DNA from: Proteromonas lacertae
Taxonomy: Eukaryota; Sar; Bigyra; Opalinata; Proteromonadidae
NCBI GenBank assembly: GCA_002245135.1
Contig: NGBS01001161.1
Location: 1 to 64,000 of the forward strand
Length of the DNA: 64,000 nucleotides
Direction: 5' to 3'
A program made the position numbers and the translations under genes. Below are positions 17,901-32,400 of the stretch, piece after piece (within the stretch, counting starts at the first letter, position 1; each line of letters starts with the position of its first letter). The notes below the pieces were generated by a model. That model ran no database searches and was not told the DNA's origin. It saw only the letters and a list, made by a program, of their open reading frames with translations.

Positions 17901-18762
17901 TCATGCATTTATATTATATTTAAAATAATGTATTTTTAATTCTAGTAGTGATTGAAGAAAAAAAATAAAAAATTAAATTATAATTGTTTTCAATATGTTG
18001 GGATATAATTCAAAGAAATATATATCGCAGATGTAGCTTATATGACAAAGTAAGATTATATTTGCATATAACTCGCCATCAAACCACACACTATCATTTA
18101 CGAATTGAAAAAAGTCTTCTTAACGCTCAACGGCGCATTTAGCTCAACGGCGCACAACAACACTTACTTTTTTGATTTGAATTTTGTATTTTTTGATATT
18201 ATGCTTGAAGTTTATGGTATTTTCTTTGATTTTCAATAGTTTTTTCAGCAGTAAAATGCATAAAAAGTGTGTCTAATAAATATTTATGATGAATATGTAG
18301 TATAGAAGATTGATATGTAAAGAATTGCTACATTGTATAGTTTATCAAATTCTTTACTATAGATTTTGTACTTTATAAAGATATGTATATTTTCAATACC
18401 TAACTGTTTAGCATAATCTTCACCATCTGTATATTATAATGTTCCAAATTTATCACTATATTAATATAAATCTAATTAGGGACTATTTAAATTATTAAAA
18501 TTACAATTGAAATAAGTGAAACGGTAAAATGAATTGAATAAAGATTATTTCATTTAGGAGGTGTTTGTTGTTGTTAATAAGAAGATAATATGATTATATT
18601 ATGCGTTTTAATCTTATTCTAGTAATTAGTTTCTCTATATGTCCCTTAATTAACACTTTTCTTTATTTGTATGTATATGTGGTTTTAAAACCAACAAATC
18701 CACAGATTAAAGTTTATCCAAAACAGAAAAACAATATAATAATAAATAAGCAAATCAATTTA
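17901..18762. other. Intergenic, junction of element and host DNA
   Basis: AT-rich sequence without a supported gene. The direct pair CTCAACGGCGCA at about 18,127-18,138 and 18,143-18,154 is the only clear repeat. A short open stretch at 18,601-18,828 is hydrophobic AT-driven sequence overlapping the 3' end of the B-box gene and is not supported. Confidence 0.5.
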
Positions 18763-20102
18763 TTAAAAATGTTCAAAAAAGTGAGAACTATTATTATTAC
18801 ACAACGAATTGATATTTTCTGGCGATAAAACAATCCCACAATTGGTGCATCTCATTTTATACTTTTCTAATTGAGTATTTAATCTATCACTAATATCACA
18901 CCATTCTTTTATCTCTTTTTCACTCTTTTCAGCTAATGCTTTTAATTCATCACTTACAAACATTTTTGAATATTCTTTTCTTTCATTCATTAATTTATAA
19001 ATCATTTGATCTTTTATTAATATTTCATTTTCTAATTCATTAGTCTTTAATAATTTCATTTTTCTAGTTTCTACTTCTCTATCGAATGTAGCTGTTATGT
19101 TTATGGTAGTATTAAATGGTCTTTTCACAATTTGATCTGCTGTTTGATTCAATCTAGCATAATTATTAAGAAAACTCAGCATTTGATATGGAGATTCACT
19201 ATTATAAATGTTCATATTGTTATTAGTGAATAAATTAGAAGATAAATGTGAGGATTGCATAAATTGATCAATTTCATCAATTTGCTTCTGTAATTCACTT
19301 ATACTAGTCTGTAGACATGATAATTTCAGATTCTCTTCATAATTCAACCTTCCTATTATTCCATCATATTCAGCTTGAGTTTCAGCTTGAATTGATTCTT
19401 TCATTCCTTTCACTTCTTTGCATCTTTGTTGTATATTTCCAATTTGTTGTCTAAGTAATTGCTGCTTTTGTGCCAAACTTGGAGCACATGTATTGTGAAG
19501 TAAAGTTACACTACTTCTATATGCATCTATGATTTTTAAGGCTTCATGACCTGGCAGTGTATGAGTTAATGTACATTCATTACAAAGTGGTTGCCAACAT
19601 GCTCTGCAATAGTAGTTTACATATTGAAAGGGATGTCTATGAATGATTTAAATAAGAAAAAATATATATACTTTTGACATCTTATTCTATAGTTTGAGAA
19701 ATCTGCTTCACTTATTAGTTTTTCACGATGATGCATTGAATCTGTAGTGTTTCTATGTCGATTTGAATCACAAGATGAACATAGTATTTGATTACACTCT
19801 GAACAACTATATAATGGACGAGTAGTGGTTGAATGACAACCATCACAAAAGAACATAGGATTTGGTGACTCTATTTTCATATCTACCTCATCTTTTACCT
19901 CTTCTTTCATCGATGATTTTGGTGAGCTCTTCTTATCTTTTTTGACTTTGGGACTCTTTTCTTTTTTGCTCTTTTTAGCTGATGTTTTGGGACTTTTGCT
20001 AGACTCTCTTGATTTAGATCCACTTGAACTCATTGAAGGAGATGGACTTCTAGACTTCGATTTCTTTTTGTGTTCTTTACCTTCTTTCTTCTCTTTTCCC
20101 AT
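18763..20102 (-). CDS. TRIM-like double B-box coiled-coil protein
   Basis: 434 residues in two exons with a 35-bp intron (19,637-19,671) that restores the frame exactly. A Lys/Ser-rich N-terminus (SRSPSPSMSSSGSKSRES, then SPKVKKDKKSS) precedes B-box 1 (CDGCHSTTTRPLYSCSEC...C..C...HRNTTDSMHH), and B-box 2 follows across the splice (RCQKHPFQYVNYYCRACWQP, then LCNECTLTHTLPGHE). A long coiled coil comes next (about 190-400), and the end carries CTNCGIVL. It is the B-box/coiled-coil part of a TRIM protein but lacks a RING domain, so ubiquitin-ligase activity is not expected. Such proteins often act as scaffolds. It is divergent from the LRR gene, with 59 bp between start codons. Confidence 0.8.
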
Positions 20103-20161
20103 TTCAAAATTTAAATTCAAAAATAATCTCAAGCTCTTTCTATCAAGCCAACTGTTACATA
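20103..20161. promoter_or_regulatory. 59-bp bidirectional promoter region
   Basis: The ATG of the B-box gene (minus, 20,102) and the ATG of the LRR gene (plus, 20,162) are separated by only 59 bp, so both promoters must overlap. No TATA-like word beyond general AT-richness is evident. Confidence 0.55.
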
Positions 20162-23100
20162 ATGGCTTTGACAAAAGTGAGAACATATTGGACTACTCAG
20201 TATAATACAGAATGATTTATATTGTAGATTGGTTGATGAAAAGAAACAGAAAAGTCCATCAAAAGAATCAGAGAGAATGATTAACGCAGCTCGATCTATT
20301 TTAGATATTGATATATATGCATCACAAGTATATAAAAATAAATAATCATAAAATAGGGTATTAGAAAGTATTTTAATGTAACAACGATTGAAGGACTGTA
20401 TAAGGAATTTAAACAAAACCATCATGACAAATCTTTTGACCACAAATTATCAACTGCACTATATTCTCAATCTAAAGCTGAAAGAGTAGTTAATTTGTTC
20501 ACAAATCTTTATAGAAGAGAAATGGACGGTCAGTGGCCTGCTGAAGAGAATATTCGTCGTGTTTCCGTAATGCATGGAGATGAAAACAAAGATCAAGAGA
20601 TGAAATTAGCCAATACAGATGAAGAAATACTGCAGAATCTTTTAGATCCAGGAAATGATCGAATTATAACACAAGAAGTATTATTTCAATGTCAAAATGA
20701 ATATATCCATGATTGTAAATTACATAGAGTAAATCCATGTTCAGTGTATATGTCTAATATGTACGAGCCAGCTATTAATTTATGTCATTATGGTTTAACT
20801 GATGCTGAATTAAAACCAATAATAACAAACCTTTTTAAGAATTTTTCTACTTCTGTTTTTTTACTATCTGATAATCAATTAACTTCAATTGGTGCTTGTT
20901 ATATTGAGGAATTATTAAAGAACGATAATAGTAGAATATTATTAATAGATTTATCTACTAATCAACTAGGAGCTGATGGTATGAAACATATATCAGAAGG
21001 TTTAAAAGTGAATCAAATATTGCAGAAACTATCACTTAGAGATAATCTAATAGGAACAAAAGGATGTGAAGCTTTAAGCGAAATGTTACCAATAAATCGA
21101 AGTTTAATTGAATTGGATATTAGTTATAATGCATTAGTATATATTTATATACAGTTTAATTTGTATAGGATGATAATGCAATGGTTGCTCTTAGTATAGG
21201 TTTATTAGAATGTGTTCATTTGTCAATACTTAATTTAAGTCACAATTCTATTAAAGATAAAGGAGGAGTAGAATTATTTTATTCACTTGGACATAATCGT
21301 ACAATTACTACGTTAGATGTGAGTAATAATATGTTGAATACAATGAGTGGTATTTCATTTGGAGAGTGTTTAGCTACTAATTCGATGTTACAGAAAGTAG
21401 ATTTATCACATGTATAGTAATTAACTCATTATTATTGTAATTATTAGAATGAAATTACATATGAAGCAACACCAATTATAGCTGAAGGAATTAGATGGAA
21501 TATGGCAGTGCAATTGATATTATTAAATCATAATCCAATAGGTAAAGAAGGTGGGAAATTATTAAGAAGCGTAGTTGATAAAAAACCATATATTACTACA
21601 CTTGGTTTAGAAAATATTGATTTTGAAGAATATTTTAATAAAGGAAATGTCAAACAATTAACATTAGATGGTCATTATAGATTAAGATTGGATAGAAATG
21701 TATAGACTATTATTATTATTATTATTTCAATAGTGGGATCATGCATTAGCATCGTTATTAAAAACACAGAAATTCATTGGAAGAGCAAAATGGGAATATG
21801 TAACACTAGATGGATGTCCAATTAATATTACAGATAGATGGAATGTATAAATATATATAATTATTATCGTTATTAGTTACCAAGAAGTGGAATATTAGAT
21901 TTAACATTCACTAATGCTGCTAAATTGAGAGAAAGAGGTGAATTATCAGATCCAGTAACTCATTTTGATTTGAATCTCTCATTTCCAGATCATCATCATA
22001 TGGCATTGTTACTAATACAAAGGTAAAGAAAATACTGTTTTATGATTTTATATAGAGGTATGATAAATCCATCAGAAACATGGCAGAAATGTACTTTAAA
22101 TGGTGAAATATTTGATATATCTGAAGATCCGATGTGTGCTTATAGTTATATTGAAACAATGATGAGTATATATGTTTATAATTATAATTTAATAATAGAA
22201 GGAATATTATCAATGGATTATATTACAGATACATTGCCATGTAATCCTCATTATACTTTGGATTTGAAGAATACCGAAGAGAGAATTAGAGCAACTCAAT
22301 TGTTAGATAGAATGTATAAATCACTTTATATGTATATATAATATTGATAGTTATTCATTTCAATTCAGTGTAGCTGATAAATGGTGTAATATCACATTAG
22401 ATAATATTCCATTGACTTTAAAAGGATGGGAACAGCAATTTGAGAATAATGATAGAAGAAAAACAGCTGAAACTACATCACAAGGATGGAGATTACCTAA
22501 AAGTGGAATATTATCATTTGATTATTTTACTAATGAACCACATTTCTTATGTTGATATCTTTTCTTTTTTTTTCACTATTATGTTTTATACTTTTTCTTG
22601 TATTTTCTTAATAATTATAATCAGCATTTTAGATATGATTTAACAAACTTTCAAGAACATGATATAGCTTGTGAATTGTATAAAAGAGCAATTAAAGTGC
22701 CTGGAGAGAATATATGGAATATAAAAATCAATGGAATTCACTTTGATCCTCTTTTAGATTTAGACTATAATGGGAAATTTGTTAAATTTGGAACAATTGA
22801 TTTTGAGTATATTATAACAAAGAATAAATTTGATATGGAGTATTTTATTATTTATATTATTTATTATTTTCAATAGATTATTGTATAGAGAACATTTTGA
22901 GTTTGATTTATCTAATGATTGGGAATATGAAAACTGTCTAATATTGTACGAAAGATGTTATAATACAAAATTTGAAGAATATGTAATAAATATAATTTAT
23001 GATAATCAAGAGATACAAGCTCCATTCATTAAAGGTATTAAAATGCCAAAGACTAAGAAGATTGAGTTTGATTATTGCTTTTGTATGAAAGGCAAACCAA

Positions 23101-23402
23101 TATCATTACAGAGATTTAAAACAGTCTTCCAAGATTTGATGAGTTCTAAAGGTGATAAAAGTCGTTTAGCTACTTTAACTATGTTGTGTACTACATTTTA
23201 CTTTACATGCGCAATGTCAAAACAAATTATGGAATTGTTTGCAGTTAAGCATAGAAAAGCTGCTTTAAAAGTGTTGTGCAACAGAATTATAGATGTTCAT
23301 AATGGTTTACTTTTGTATGAGTTATTTGATTTTGATAATGATTTGCAGGAAGTTTGGAAGAACTGGTTATTCACAGGCATGTGGGATGATTTATTTTATT
23401 AA
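20162..23402 (+). CDS. Ribonuclease-inhibitor-type leucine-rich repeat protein
   Basis: A multi-exon gene with about ten introns of 28-50 bp. The first two (20,200-20,227, 28 bp; 20,328-20,356, 29 bp) restore the frame exactly from the ATG at 20,162. RNI-type repeats of about 28 residues are visible: LIDLSTNQLGADGMKHISEG, LQKLSLRDNLIGTKGCEALS, LSILNLSHNSIKDKGGVELF, TTLDVSNNMLNTMSGISFGE. They are followed by more divergent repeats and a C-terminal helical domain (FKTVFQDLMSSKGDKSRLA, TTFYFTCAMSKQIMELF, IIDVHNGLLLYELFDF) that resembles the DUF4476 pattern. The role is unknown; similar architectures occur in ciliary and NLR-like proteins. No nucleotide-binding domain or membrane segment is seen. 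It ends 74 bp before the receptor gene. Confidence 0.7.
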
Positions 23403-23476
23403 ATTAACTATATTTTTGAATGGGGTACAAAAAACAATAGTAACTGATATACAAATCGTTATGTATTTTTTATGAA

Positions 23477-26400
23477 ATGATTTTATTTTTTCTTCTCTTA
23501 ATTAACATCCCAGTTATTATAACTGACAAAATTGATATAGGTATTATCTTAAGAACAGATAGTATTACTCCTACACTGAAAAATGATCTAATTGCTTATT
23601 CTTCTAGTGTAGATACAAAATTCAAACTTGATGATGCTAGCAATTATCATGAAGTTGTTGCAGAGGATAGGGCTACAGTAGATGATGTTTTTAAGAAATT
23701 ATATAACAATGGAGTGAGTTACATATTCTGTTACTTACCAAATATACAACCAGAGGTATTAGATTCAATTGCTGCAAATTATACTATTCCAACAATAAAC
23801 ATTGCCCAATCTTCACATACAACTTGTTTAACACACGTTGCATATGGTTTTGATAATTGTTACTCAAAGTTCTTAGCAATTGATTCATTGAAGAGCAGAA
23901 ATCGATATAATTTGATTATTGGTGAGGAAAATAAATGTAGTTTAGGAATAATTGAATATCTTCTTCAATTTTCAAGTCCATCTAATCTATCTTACATATC
24001 AGCTACTCCAACAATGGTTGAAATTGAAAAACATTTAGAAAATGTGTTTAATGATATAGGTGATACTCCTGTTTATATTTACAATTTTCTACCTGATCTA
24101 ATAAATGATATTCAAACTGCAATAACTGCAAAAGGTGTGAAAGGTACTCTAATTAATTTTGATGTTGATAGAGCAGAGATATTTAGTAATCAAGCAAATT
24201 ATGTTGGTCAATTAATGGTTGGAGAATATTTTGATTTTAATAACAGTGATCCAGATATAATCAACAAATTTGGTATTTCAACAACAACACCACCATATGT
24301 ATTTCATACTGTTGAATTATGGCTATTTTACATATTAGAATTATATTCAACTACATTATTAAAAACCAAAGTTACTTCACAATTAATCCTTAATTTTGAA
24401 TTATATGATACTAAAAAAACAATATCAGATTATACAATCTCATTATTGCACAATAATCATTTAATATCTAACATTGATATTGTAATGATAAGAAGTACCA
24501 CTGCATCACTCAAAATAGCAACAATTGAAGTACAATATCAAGTTCCAATTGCACAAATCATTGGATCTCCATCAAATATGACTTGCAATATATTACATAC
24601 ACCATCAATTGAAGCTGTAGATGCATTGTTTATTGGTATATCATTTAGTGGTATTGGTAATAGTGGTTATTTAGGTAGTCATGTATTAGTTTCATTATTA
24701 ACTGCAATTGATTATGTTAATAGAAATAATCCATTAATGGGAAAACAATTAATTCCTATCTTTATTAGTGCTGATTTACCTGATGAAGAATATGTTGCTA
24801 AATTTTATAAACAGTCAAGTATGTTTAGAATATTATGTGTCTTTGCGAATGTTGATATTGAAATATTAGATGGATTTTCTAAAGCTTATTCTGATCTTAA
24901 TATAATATTCATTGAACTTACTACAGTAGGTGGTGAATTTTGTAATAAATATATAATGAATGGCAATTTACCAATTTCATCTTATCTTACAAGAGCTACA
25001 ATAAATATATTTGGAGAATTTGAAAAAGTGTTTATTCTTTCATCTAATACAATGGCATCAAAGCAAGCTGTAGAATCAATGAATTATATTGCAAATATAC
25101 AAAGTATAAATATAGTTGGATCTTATCAAATGATTTCTGCTGATGATATACCAGGTCAAAATGCTTGTACAACTATCTTGAATAATTGTGAATCTGAATT
25201 ATGTTTGATAATTGATTTAGCTGATTCAGAATATCAAGAATCATTCTTTTCTAATTATTATAGAAAGAATATGTCTAGTAATACATACCCTGTATTGGTA
25301 TTCAATTTAGATGAAAGATTAATTGGTGAATCAAATAAGGATTATGTATAATAAATATATTTATATTATTATTATTATATTTGCATATATAGTATCAAGG
25401 TGCTTATGTAATGGGATATTATTTTAATGAAATGAAAACAGATGAATCAGAAAAACTGAGAGAAATGTTGATAAAGCTGTATGGAAATAAAGCAATAATT
25501 ACATCCAATATGGCAGTAGCTTATTCACAAATATTCTTATTAAAGAATGCAATGAATGTAATATATTCAACAGATATGTCACAATTGAAATCAGTGATGG
25601 GTTATGTTAGTTTTAATGGACCTGGTGGAATTATCTCTTATACATCTGAAGGATTTGCATCCTCTACAGTTGAATTAGGTATTGTTCAAGATGATAAGAT
25701 AATTAAAGTAGATTCAGGTGTTTATTTGGATAATTCACATTCATATTTAGATTATAGAAAACAATGTGATTGGGATAGTGGTGATGTAATTACTGATAGA
25801 AGAGTATATAAGTTAGTATTTTTGCTTGTAATTGATTCATTTACAAAAGATTATAATCAATATTATCAACAGTATTTCTCATTAATGGTTAGTGTAATGA
25901 ATCAAAATTATGGTGGTGTAAATGGTAGATATTTAATTGCAATTAAACCATATTTACATTCACTTGATGATCTTGTTAGTTTTGTTAGAGATCATGGTAA
26001 TGACAAAGATATTTTAGCATTTGTTGGTACAAGAACAAATAAAGAAAGAGAAGCAATACAACAGTTTTTATCAGGACTATGAAAAGTTATTATTTGTTAT
26101 ATTTCCATATGAAGGTGAATATAGTCATTCAAACGTAATTAATATTGGTTATATACCTTCAAATTATGTAGATGTGGTAATTGGATATTTTTATCAAACA
26201 TTCAATAGATTCATTATTATCTACGATGAAAATGATTCTCCAAACCCAATTATTATTAATACAATGGAAAAATCATTCAATCGTACTATTACTAAATATG
26301 AGATAATAAAATATACAGAAAATGATGATATGAAAGCTATTCGTTAATTATATAAAGACTAATTATACAGATGGAGTAGCTATTTTTACATTAATCCACA

Positions 26401-29400
26401 AGAAGGCTGAGATATTGTTAAAAGAAATGTATGAGCAAGGATTAAGTAGTGATGACTATCCTGTAACAATGTTGGATATAATATTTGCATTTGTTGCTGA
26501 TGCTACTAACTCTACTATATATAATGGGCATTATTTTATTGGTAGTTATACATACAAGGAAGAAAGTGATCAAAACAAAATTGTAGTTGATTTTTTAAAT
26601 ACAACATACGGTTCAGCAAAGATATTATCTACTCAAGAATCAATGAATATGTATGCTGTAATAAGATTCTTACAATCAGCTGTAGAAAGTAGTAATTCAA
26701 TAGAGATTAAATCATTAAAAGATGAATTATATAGAACAACTCTTGATTTACCACAAGGTAAAATATCTATAAGTTCAACAAACATGGCCACAAGTGGAAT
26801 GCATTTATTCCAGTGTAATGATGAGAATGATTATAATGTGATATTAGAAAGTCCAGGATTAAGCGATTCCTTTGCATTCTCTAGAAATGATGATACTGTT
26901 AATTCTATTCAATATACTTATGATTATTCAATAAATAGTGAAAAGAGAATTGCCAATGTTTATGCTATTGGGTTGTTGATTGATAAATCAGTGGATGATG
27001 TTTATTTCCTATTGAATAGATATGTTGAGAAAATCAATGGTGAAGGAGGAAATAATGGAAGAAAATATGTATATAAATGTAATTATTCTATACTGAATAG
27101 ATGTTATTTCAAATGTATTGTGATGTATTTGAAGATGTACAAATGTTTATTGAAAGAAGTGATGTTGAAGTGTTAATATCCAATTGTAATAGTCAATTGT
27201 TTGCTAGCTTTGATGGAGCTTTAGGAAGAAATGGACTTGTTGCTTTTTCGTTAAATCGTGAAGATTCAAACTTTTGTCTTAATAATACGTATATTTAATA
27301 TAAAATATTATTATTTTTATTATTATGAAATAGATATTTTACTGGAACTTCACCATCTCAAAGAACTTTATCTCTGTTACAATATACTTTCGATCATTAT
27401 TCATCAAATTTTATTGTCATTTTACCATTAACAATGAATAATACTGCTGAATATTCAATTCTTTCTGATTTGATTGACTCATATGGTGGAATAAAATATG
27501 TTTATTTTATCAATGAAACAGATAGTAGTGATAATGAAATAGAAAAACTTAAAGGTATTATATCCTCAGTTTTATTGTTATTTCCATCAGGAGCTGTTAT
27601 ATTAAACTATTTGGATAATAATGTAGATTTAAACACTGTAATATACAAATCCTTATATACAATAGTATCTCCAAAATATAACAATTGTGAAACGTCCAAA
27701 GCATTTAGTAATGATTTTATTATAATTTCTACAAATATTGATTTATTTGATTCTATACCTGCACAATATAGAGAAGGGCATTTATGTAGAATATATGCTT
27801 ATGCTGATGAGAATAATTCACCAGATGTCTATGAAATTGGATTAGATTCTCATGGAAATGTTGTTTTAAATGAATTAGAATATACTATTTTAGCAACATT
27901 TGATTTACTAAAATCAGCATTAGCTGGTAGAAAGTCGTCTGTTTCATTATCAGATACATTGAGAGGTAATACATTTACTACATCTTATGGAGATATTAAA
28001 GTGAGTATTGACAATTATGTAGAATTCCCAATGTTTTTATTAACTTCAGAAGGTGATGATATTATTGTAAAAGTCAAACTGTTTGATGAATATCCAAGTG
28101 ACACATTTAGACAATATTTCAATATTTACAGTAGTTATAAAGTATGTAGTTATGGTAATTCAGCTACATATATTCCAAGTGTTTTAATGTTGTTATTACC
28201 TTTAAGTGGTGAATATGAATCACAAGGAACAGCTATGTTAATATCATATTCTGTAGTAATTGACTATCTTAATAACAATACTGATAGAGAAAGATATTAT
28301 TCTCCAATTATATGTAATGTAGATAGTGATTCAAAATTAGCTATACAATGTATTAAACAAATGGTAAAGAAATATGATACAAGAGTAGCATTTGGATTAT
28401 TTAGTAGTGAAATGAGAATAGAAATATCTCATACATTAGAGGAAGAAGATGTATTATTATATTATCCATTTGAATATGAAGGATTTGAATGTGATAAACA
28501 TATAATATACACTGGTATGCCTTATAGTATTTATACTGCATTTATACCATTTTTAACTACCACATTAGCTGAACCAATGTTTTTTTTATATACATCATCA
28601 ATGAGGAGTAAAACCATATTTGAATATGTAACTAAAGAGATAAATGAAAGAGGTTTTGATTCTTCATTGTATTTAGAAGTACAAACAGATAAATATAACA
28701 TTACAAATATTGTAAATTATATAGTAAGTAAAATGCAAAGTGGTGTTATAGTGTCTTTATTGGTAGAAAAGACAGCTAAAGAATTTATGTTAGAATTCTG
28801 CCGAATTGGATATACTTCAAAAGATTATAAGATTGTAAACATGTTTTTATATGGTAAAGATATAAAGAATAATTATGAATGTTATAATGGTCATTACTTT
28901 TGGGAAGCTATGTATAATGTAAATGATGAAATAGATATGAAAAATTCAAATTATTCATTAATATTGGATAAGAAATATACACAATATTCAGAATCAACAT
29001 CATTAGTAGCTGGTGTTGTTATTTCAGTATTGTTAAATCATTATGCATTTAATGAAATAAATTTCATTCCAAGTATTGAATATCCTGACAATTATACATT
29101 TGATGAGTTAGTTCAAGCAGTTTATAAATCAAAAATAATGGAATTTCCACAAGTGAGTATTACATATTCAAATCATTTATCATCATCATTAGCATTAACT
29201 CAAGTTGTTTATAATACAACATCCAACAAATATGATGAAATAATGATATACAAAATGATCAATGAAGATTCAACAAATCCATATGCGTTAGAGTTTTTAC
29301 AATCTTCAGAAAATCATTATTATACATGTAATTGGAATAAATATAACAATACATCAAAGCATGAAGAAGATGTGTTATTGGTTGCATTATGTTTATCAGT

Positions 29401-32400
29401 ATCAGGTAGTTTAAGAGAAATAGAATATCAAGGTATAGATCCAATTATTAGTTGTATTTATGATATAAATAATAAAGGTGGTATTCATGGTAAATATGTA
29501 ATTTACCGTATTTATGACACAAAGAGTGATAAAAATGAAGCTATTAAAGTATCACAGAAAGTAGTGGAAGATAATGCTGCAATTATAATTGGTGGATATT
29601 CAAGTGATATTCATTATGCAATGTCTGATTATTTGTTAGAATATAACAAGACAATATGGTTTCCTGGTGCATTTGAAGGTCAAGAATGTAGAAAGAATGT
29701 TTATTATACAGGTCCAGTCAGTAATCAATTTACAGATGGTATTGTCAATTATTTAACAAAAGATAGTAAAATGGAAAAGAATGTAATGTTGCTTGGTGAT
29801 AATAGAGTATGGGCAACTACTATTTTCACTATAATCAACAACAAGATTGAAGCAAATGGATATAATATCTATTTATATTCTATTCCTGATTTCGATGATG
29901 TTGAAAATGCTGTAAAAGAAGGTTTAGCAAAGATGAAAGATGGTGGTACAATAATAACATCATATTCATCTACTGATTTTATCAATATAGTTAATTATAT
30001 GGAACAGAATATCACATTTACTGGTAAATACGAATTAATAGCTGTATCAGGAGATAGAGATATTATTAGTAAATTAACTGTTTCAGGTAAATTTGGTGTG
30101 ATATTGACAGCTAGTCATTTTGATGAGAATATAGCAGTATATCCACAATTAGAAGAAATGCAATTCCAATACACATCTACAACTCATTTGTCAATGTTTG
30201 GTGAATCATGTGCAATAGCATTTCTATTATGGGCAAATGCATTAGAAAAAGCACCACAAATACTATTAGATTATGATTTAAATCCATACTTATATGGTTT
30301 ATCAATAAATGTATGTGATGGTCCAATAAAAATGAATACTAATCATTACACATCGTTATATGTATCATTAGGTAAAATGATTCCTAATCAACATTCAGTA
30401 GAAATGGTAATGGTTCAAAAAACGGCACAATCACCGATGGCATGGAGTTGGGAAATACCTGAAACATATGGTAAAGTATGTGATTATAGTTCATCAATTG
30501 GTGAGATTGGAGATTTGAATGCTATTACAATACTATTAGGTATAAGTCAATCTGGTATTAAAAGTGATGCAGATGTAGGTATAAAGAGTATTATTGAGTT
30601 AATTGTGATGAATATAAATGATGAAGGTGGTTTATTAGATAAACAGTTGTATTTATCAACGATAGATATTACATCTGATGATGATGAATGCTCAACATTA
30701 ATAAAGAAGCAATTAGCATCAACAAAATATGATATTTTATTTACATCAGCTGGACGAACTTGTTTAGAAGATATAACAAGTATTACACAGGAATTAGACA
30801 TAACAATCATCAGTTTAGGTTACAATGGTGGTGAAAGTTGTGTAGAGAATATTGTATATGCTTCAAGAGAACCAAGTACAATTGATAGGTTAATAAATGT
30901 ACATTTGAGAGCAAGTAAAGAGAATACTATGATTTACAGTGTTATTTATACAACAGATAGTAGTTCTGTTGCTATGTTTGAATATGCTGAGAAATTCATT
31001 GATTTTAAGAAAATTACATTAGCATATTCTGTGGGAATTCAACCAGATCAAGTTGATTTTGATGAAATTCTCAATTCAATAATTTCAAACTGTCCAAATG
31101 GTTGTACAATATTATTCTTTGGTACTTCTGTTAATCATATTGGAATGGATAAATATTACAGAGAAAAATCAATGACAATAGATAAATATCCAATATTATC
31201 TTATACAACTGGTGAAGTAATGTTAAATACGAAAGTATTACCATTTTATTCAGGCCAATCTTACTTTACATCAATAGAAAGTGATAATAATAAAAGGTTT
31301 ATAGATTCTGTGAAGAAATATACAAATGAACAAATAACTGAAGTAATGGAAAACACATATTCAATATTGATGATGTGGATAGAAGGAGTGAGAATATCAA
31401 ACTCAACAAATAGTTCATCAGTTGTTCCAAAGATGTATAACGTTGAATATAACAGTCCAGAAGGAATAATATCTTTAAAGAATAATAATTATTTAAGTCA
31501 TTACTTTTATATTGGTACTTTATCTGAAGATACTTCAACATTTGAATTGTATTATAGTTCAAGTAAGTCAATAACTCCTGTAGCATGGAAAACATTTATT
31601 AATGCAGGATCTTATACATGTGATTTTAGTTTACAAAGTGTTGGTTCTTATCAGAAAGATATGTCTTGTACAGTTGGTATATTAAATTCATTTAGTGGTA
31701 AATTCATGACAACTGAAAGAGCAATGAGTGATGGTATTGTGGAAGCAATCAATGAAATAAATGAAAAAGGTGGTGTATTACAGAGGAAAATATTAATAGA
31801 AATAAGAGATCCAGCATCTCAAGATTCGAAGTATGTAGATTATGCAAAAGAATTGGGGAAATTGGATGAAGTAAAAGCTGTATTTGGTACAGGTAGATAT
31901 GCAACAGAGAAAACACTAGCTCCAATATTTGACAAGTTCACTAAACCATTCTTTTATCCAGGTAATTCAGCTGGTGAGTTTTGTAGTGCATATGTATTTA
32001 GTTTACAATCAACTACAAATCAATTAACTCATGCATTAGAGAAATTTGAATTTTCACAATGGAATGAATATGTTATAGTTCAAGTTCCAACCAATCCTTA
32101 TTCAACAATTAGTACAAGATCAATTCTATCACGTTTAACTATTTTTGAAAGTATAATACATGGACCATATAATACAACTGATTTTAATCAAATGGATGAA
32201 TTAAGCGATGAAGTATTGAAAAGAAGTAATATAATATTAAGTGTTGGTGCTGATGGTATTCCATCATCATTGAGTTATTTTTGTGATAATAGAAAACTGA
32301 ATGCAAGAGCTGTTCATATTGTTGTTACTACATTAGATCAACGTATTTTAGACCAGTTGGATAAAGAGTGTGTAGAAGGATTATACTTTTTATCAACATT

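Noticed and set aside
18601-18828. 75-residue hydrophobic open stretch
   Set aside because: It overlaps the 3' end of the B-box gene on the other strand and is composed of AT-driven hydrophobic residues.
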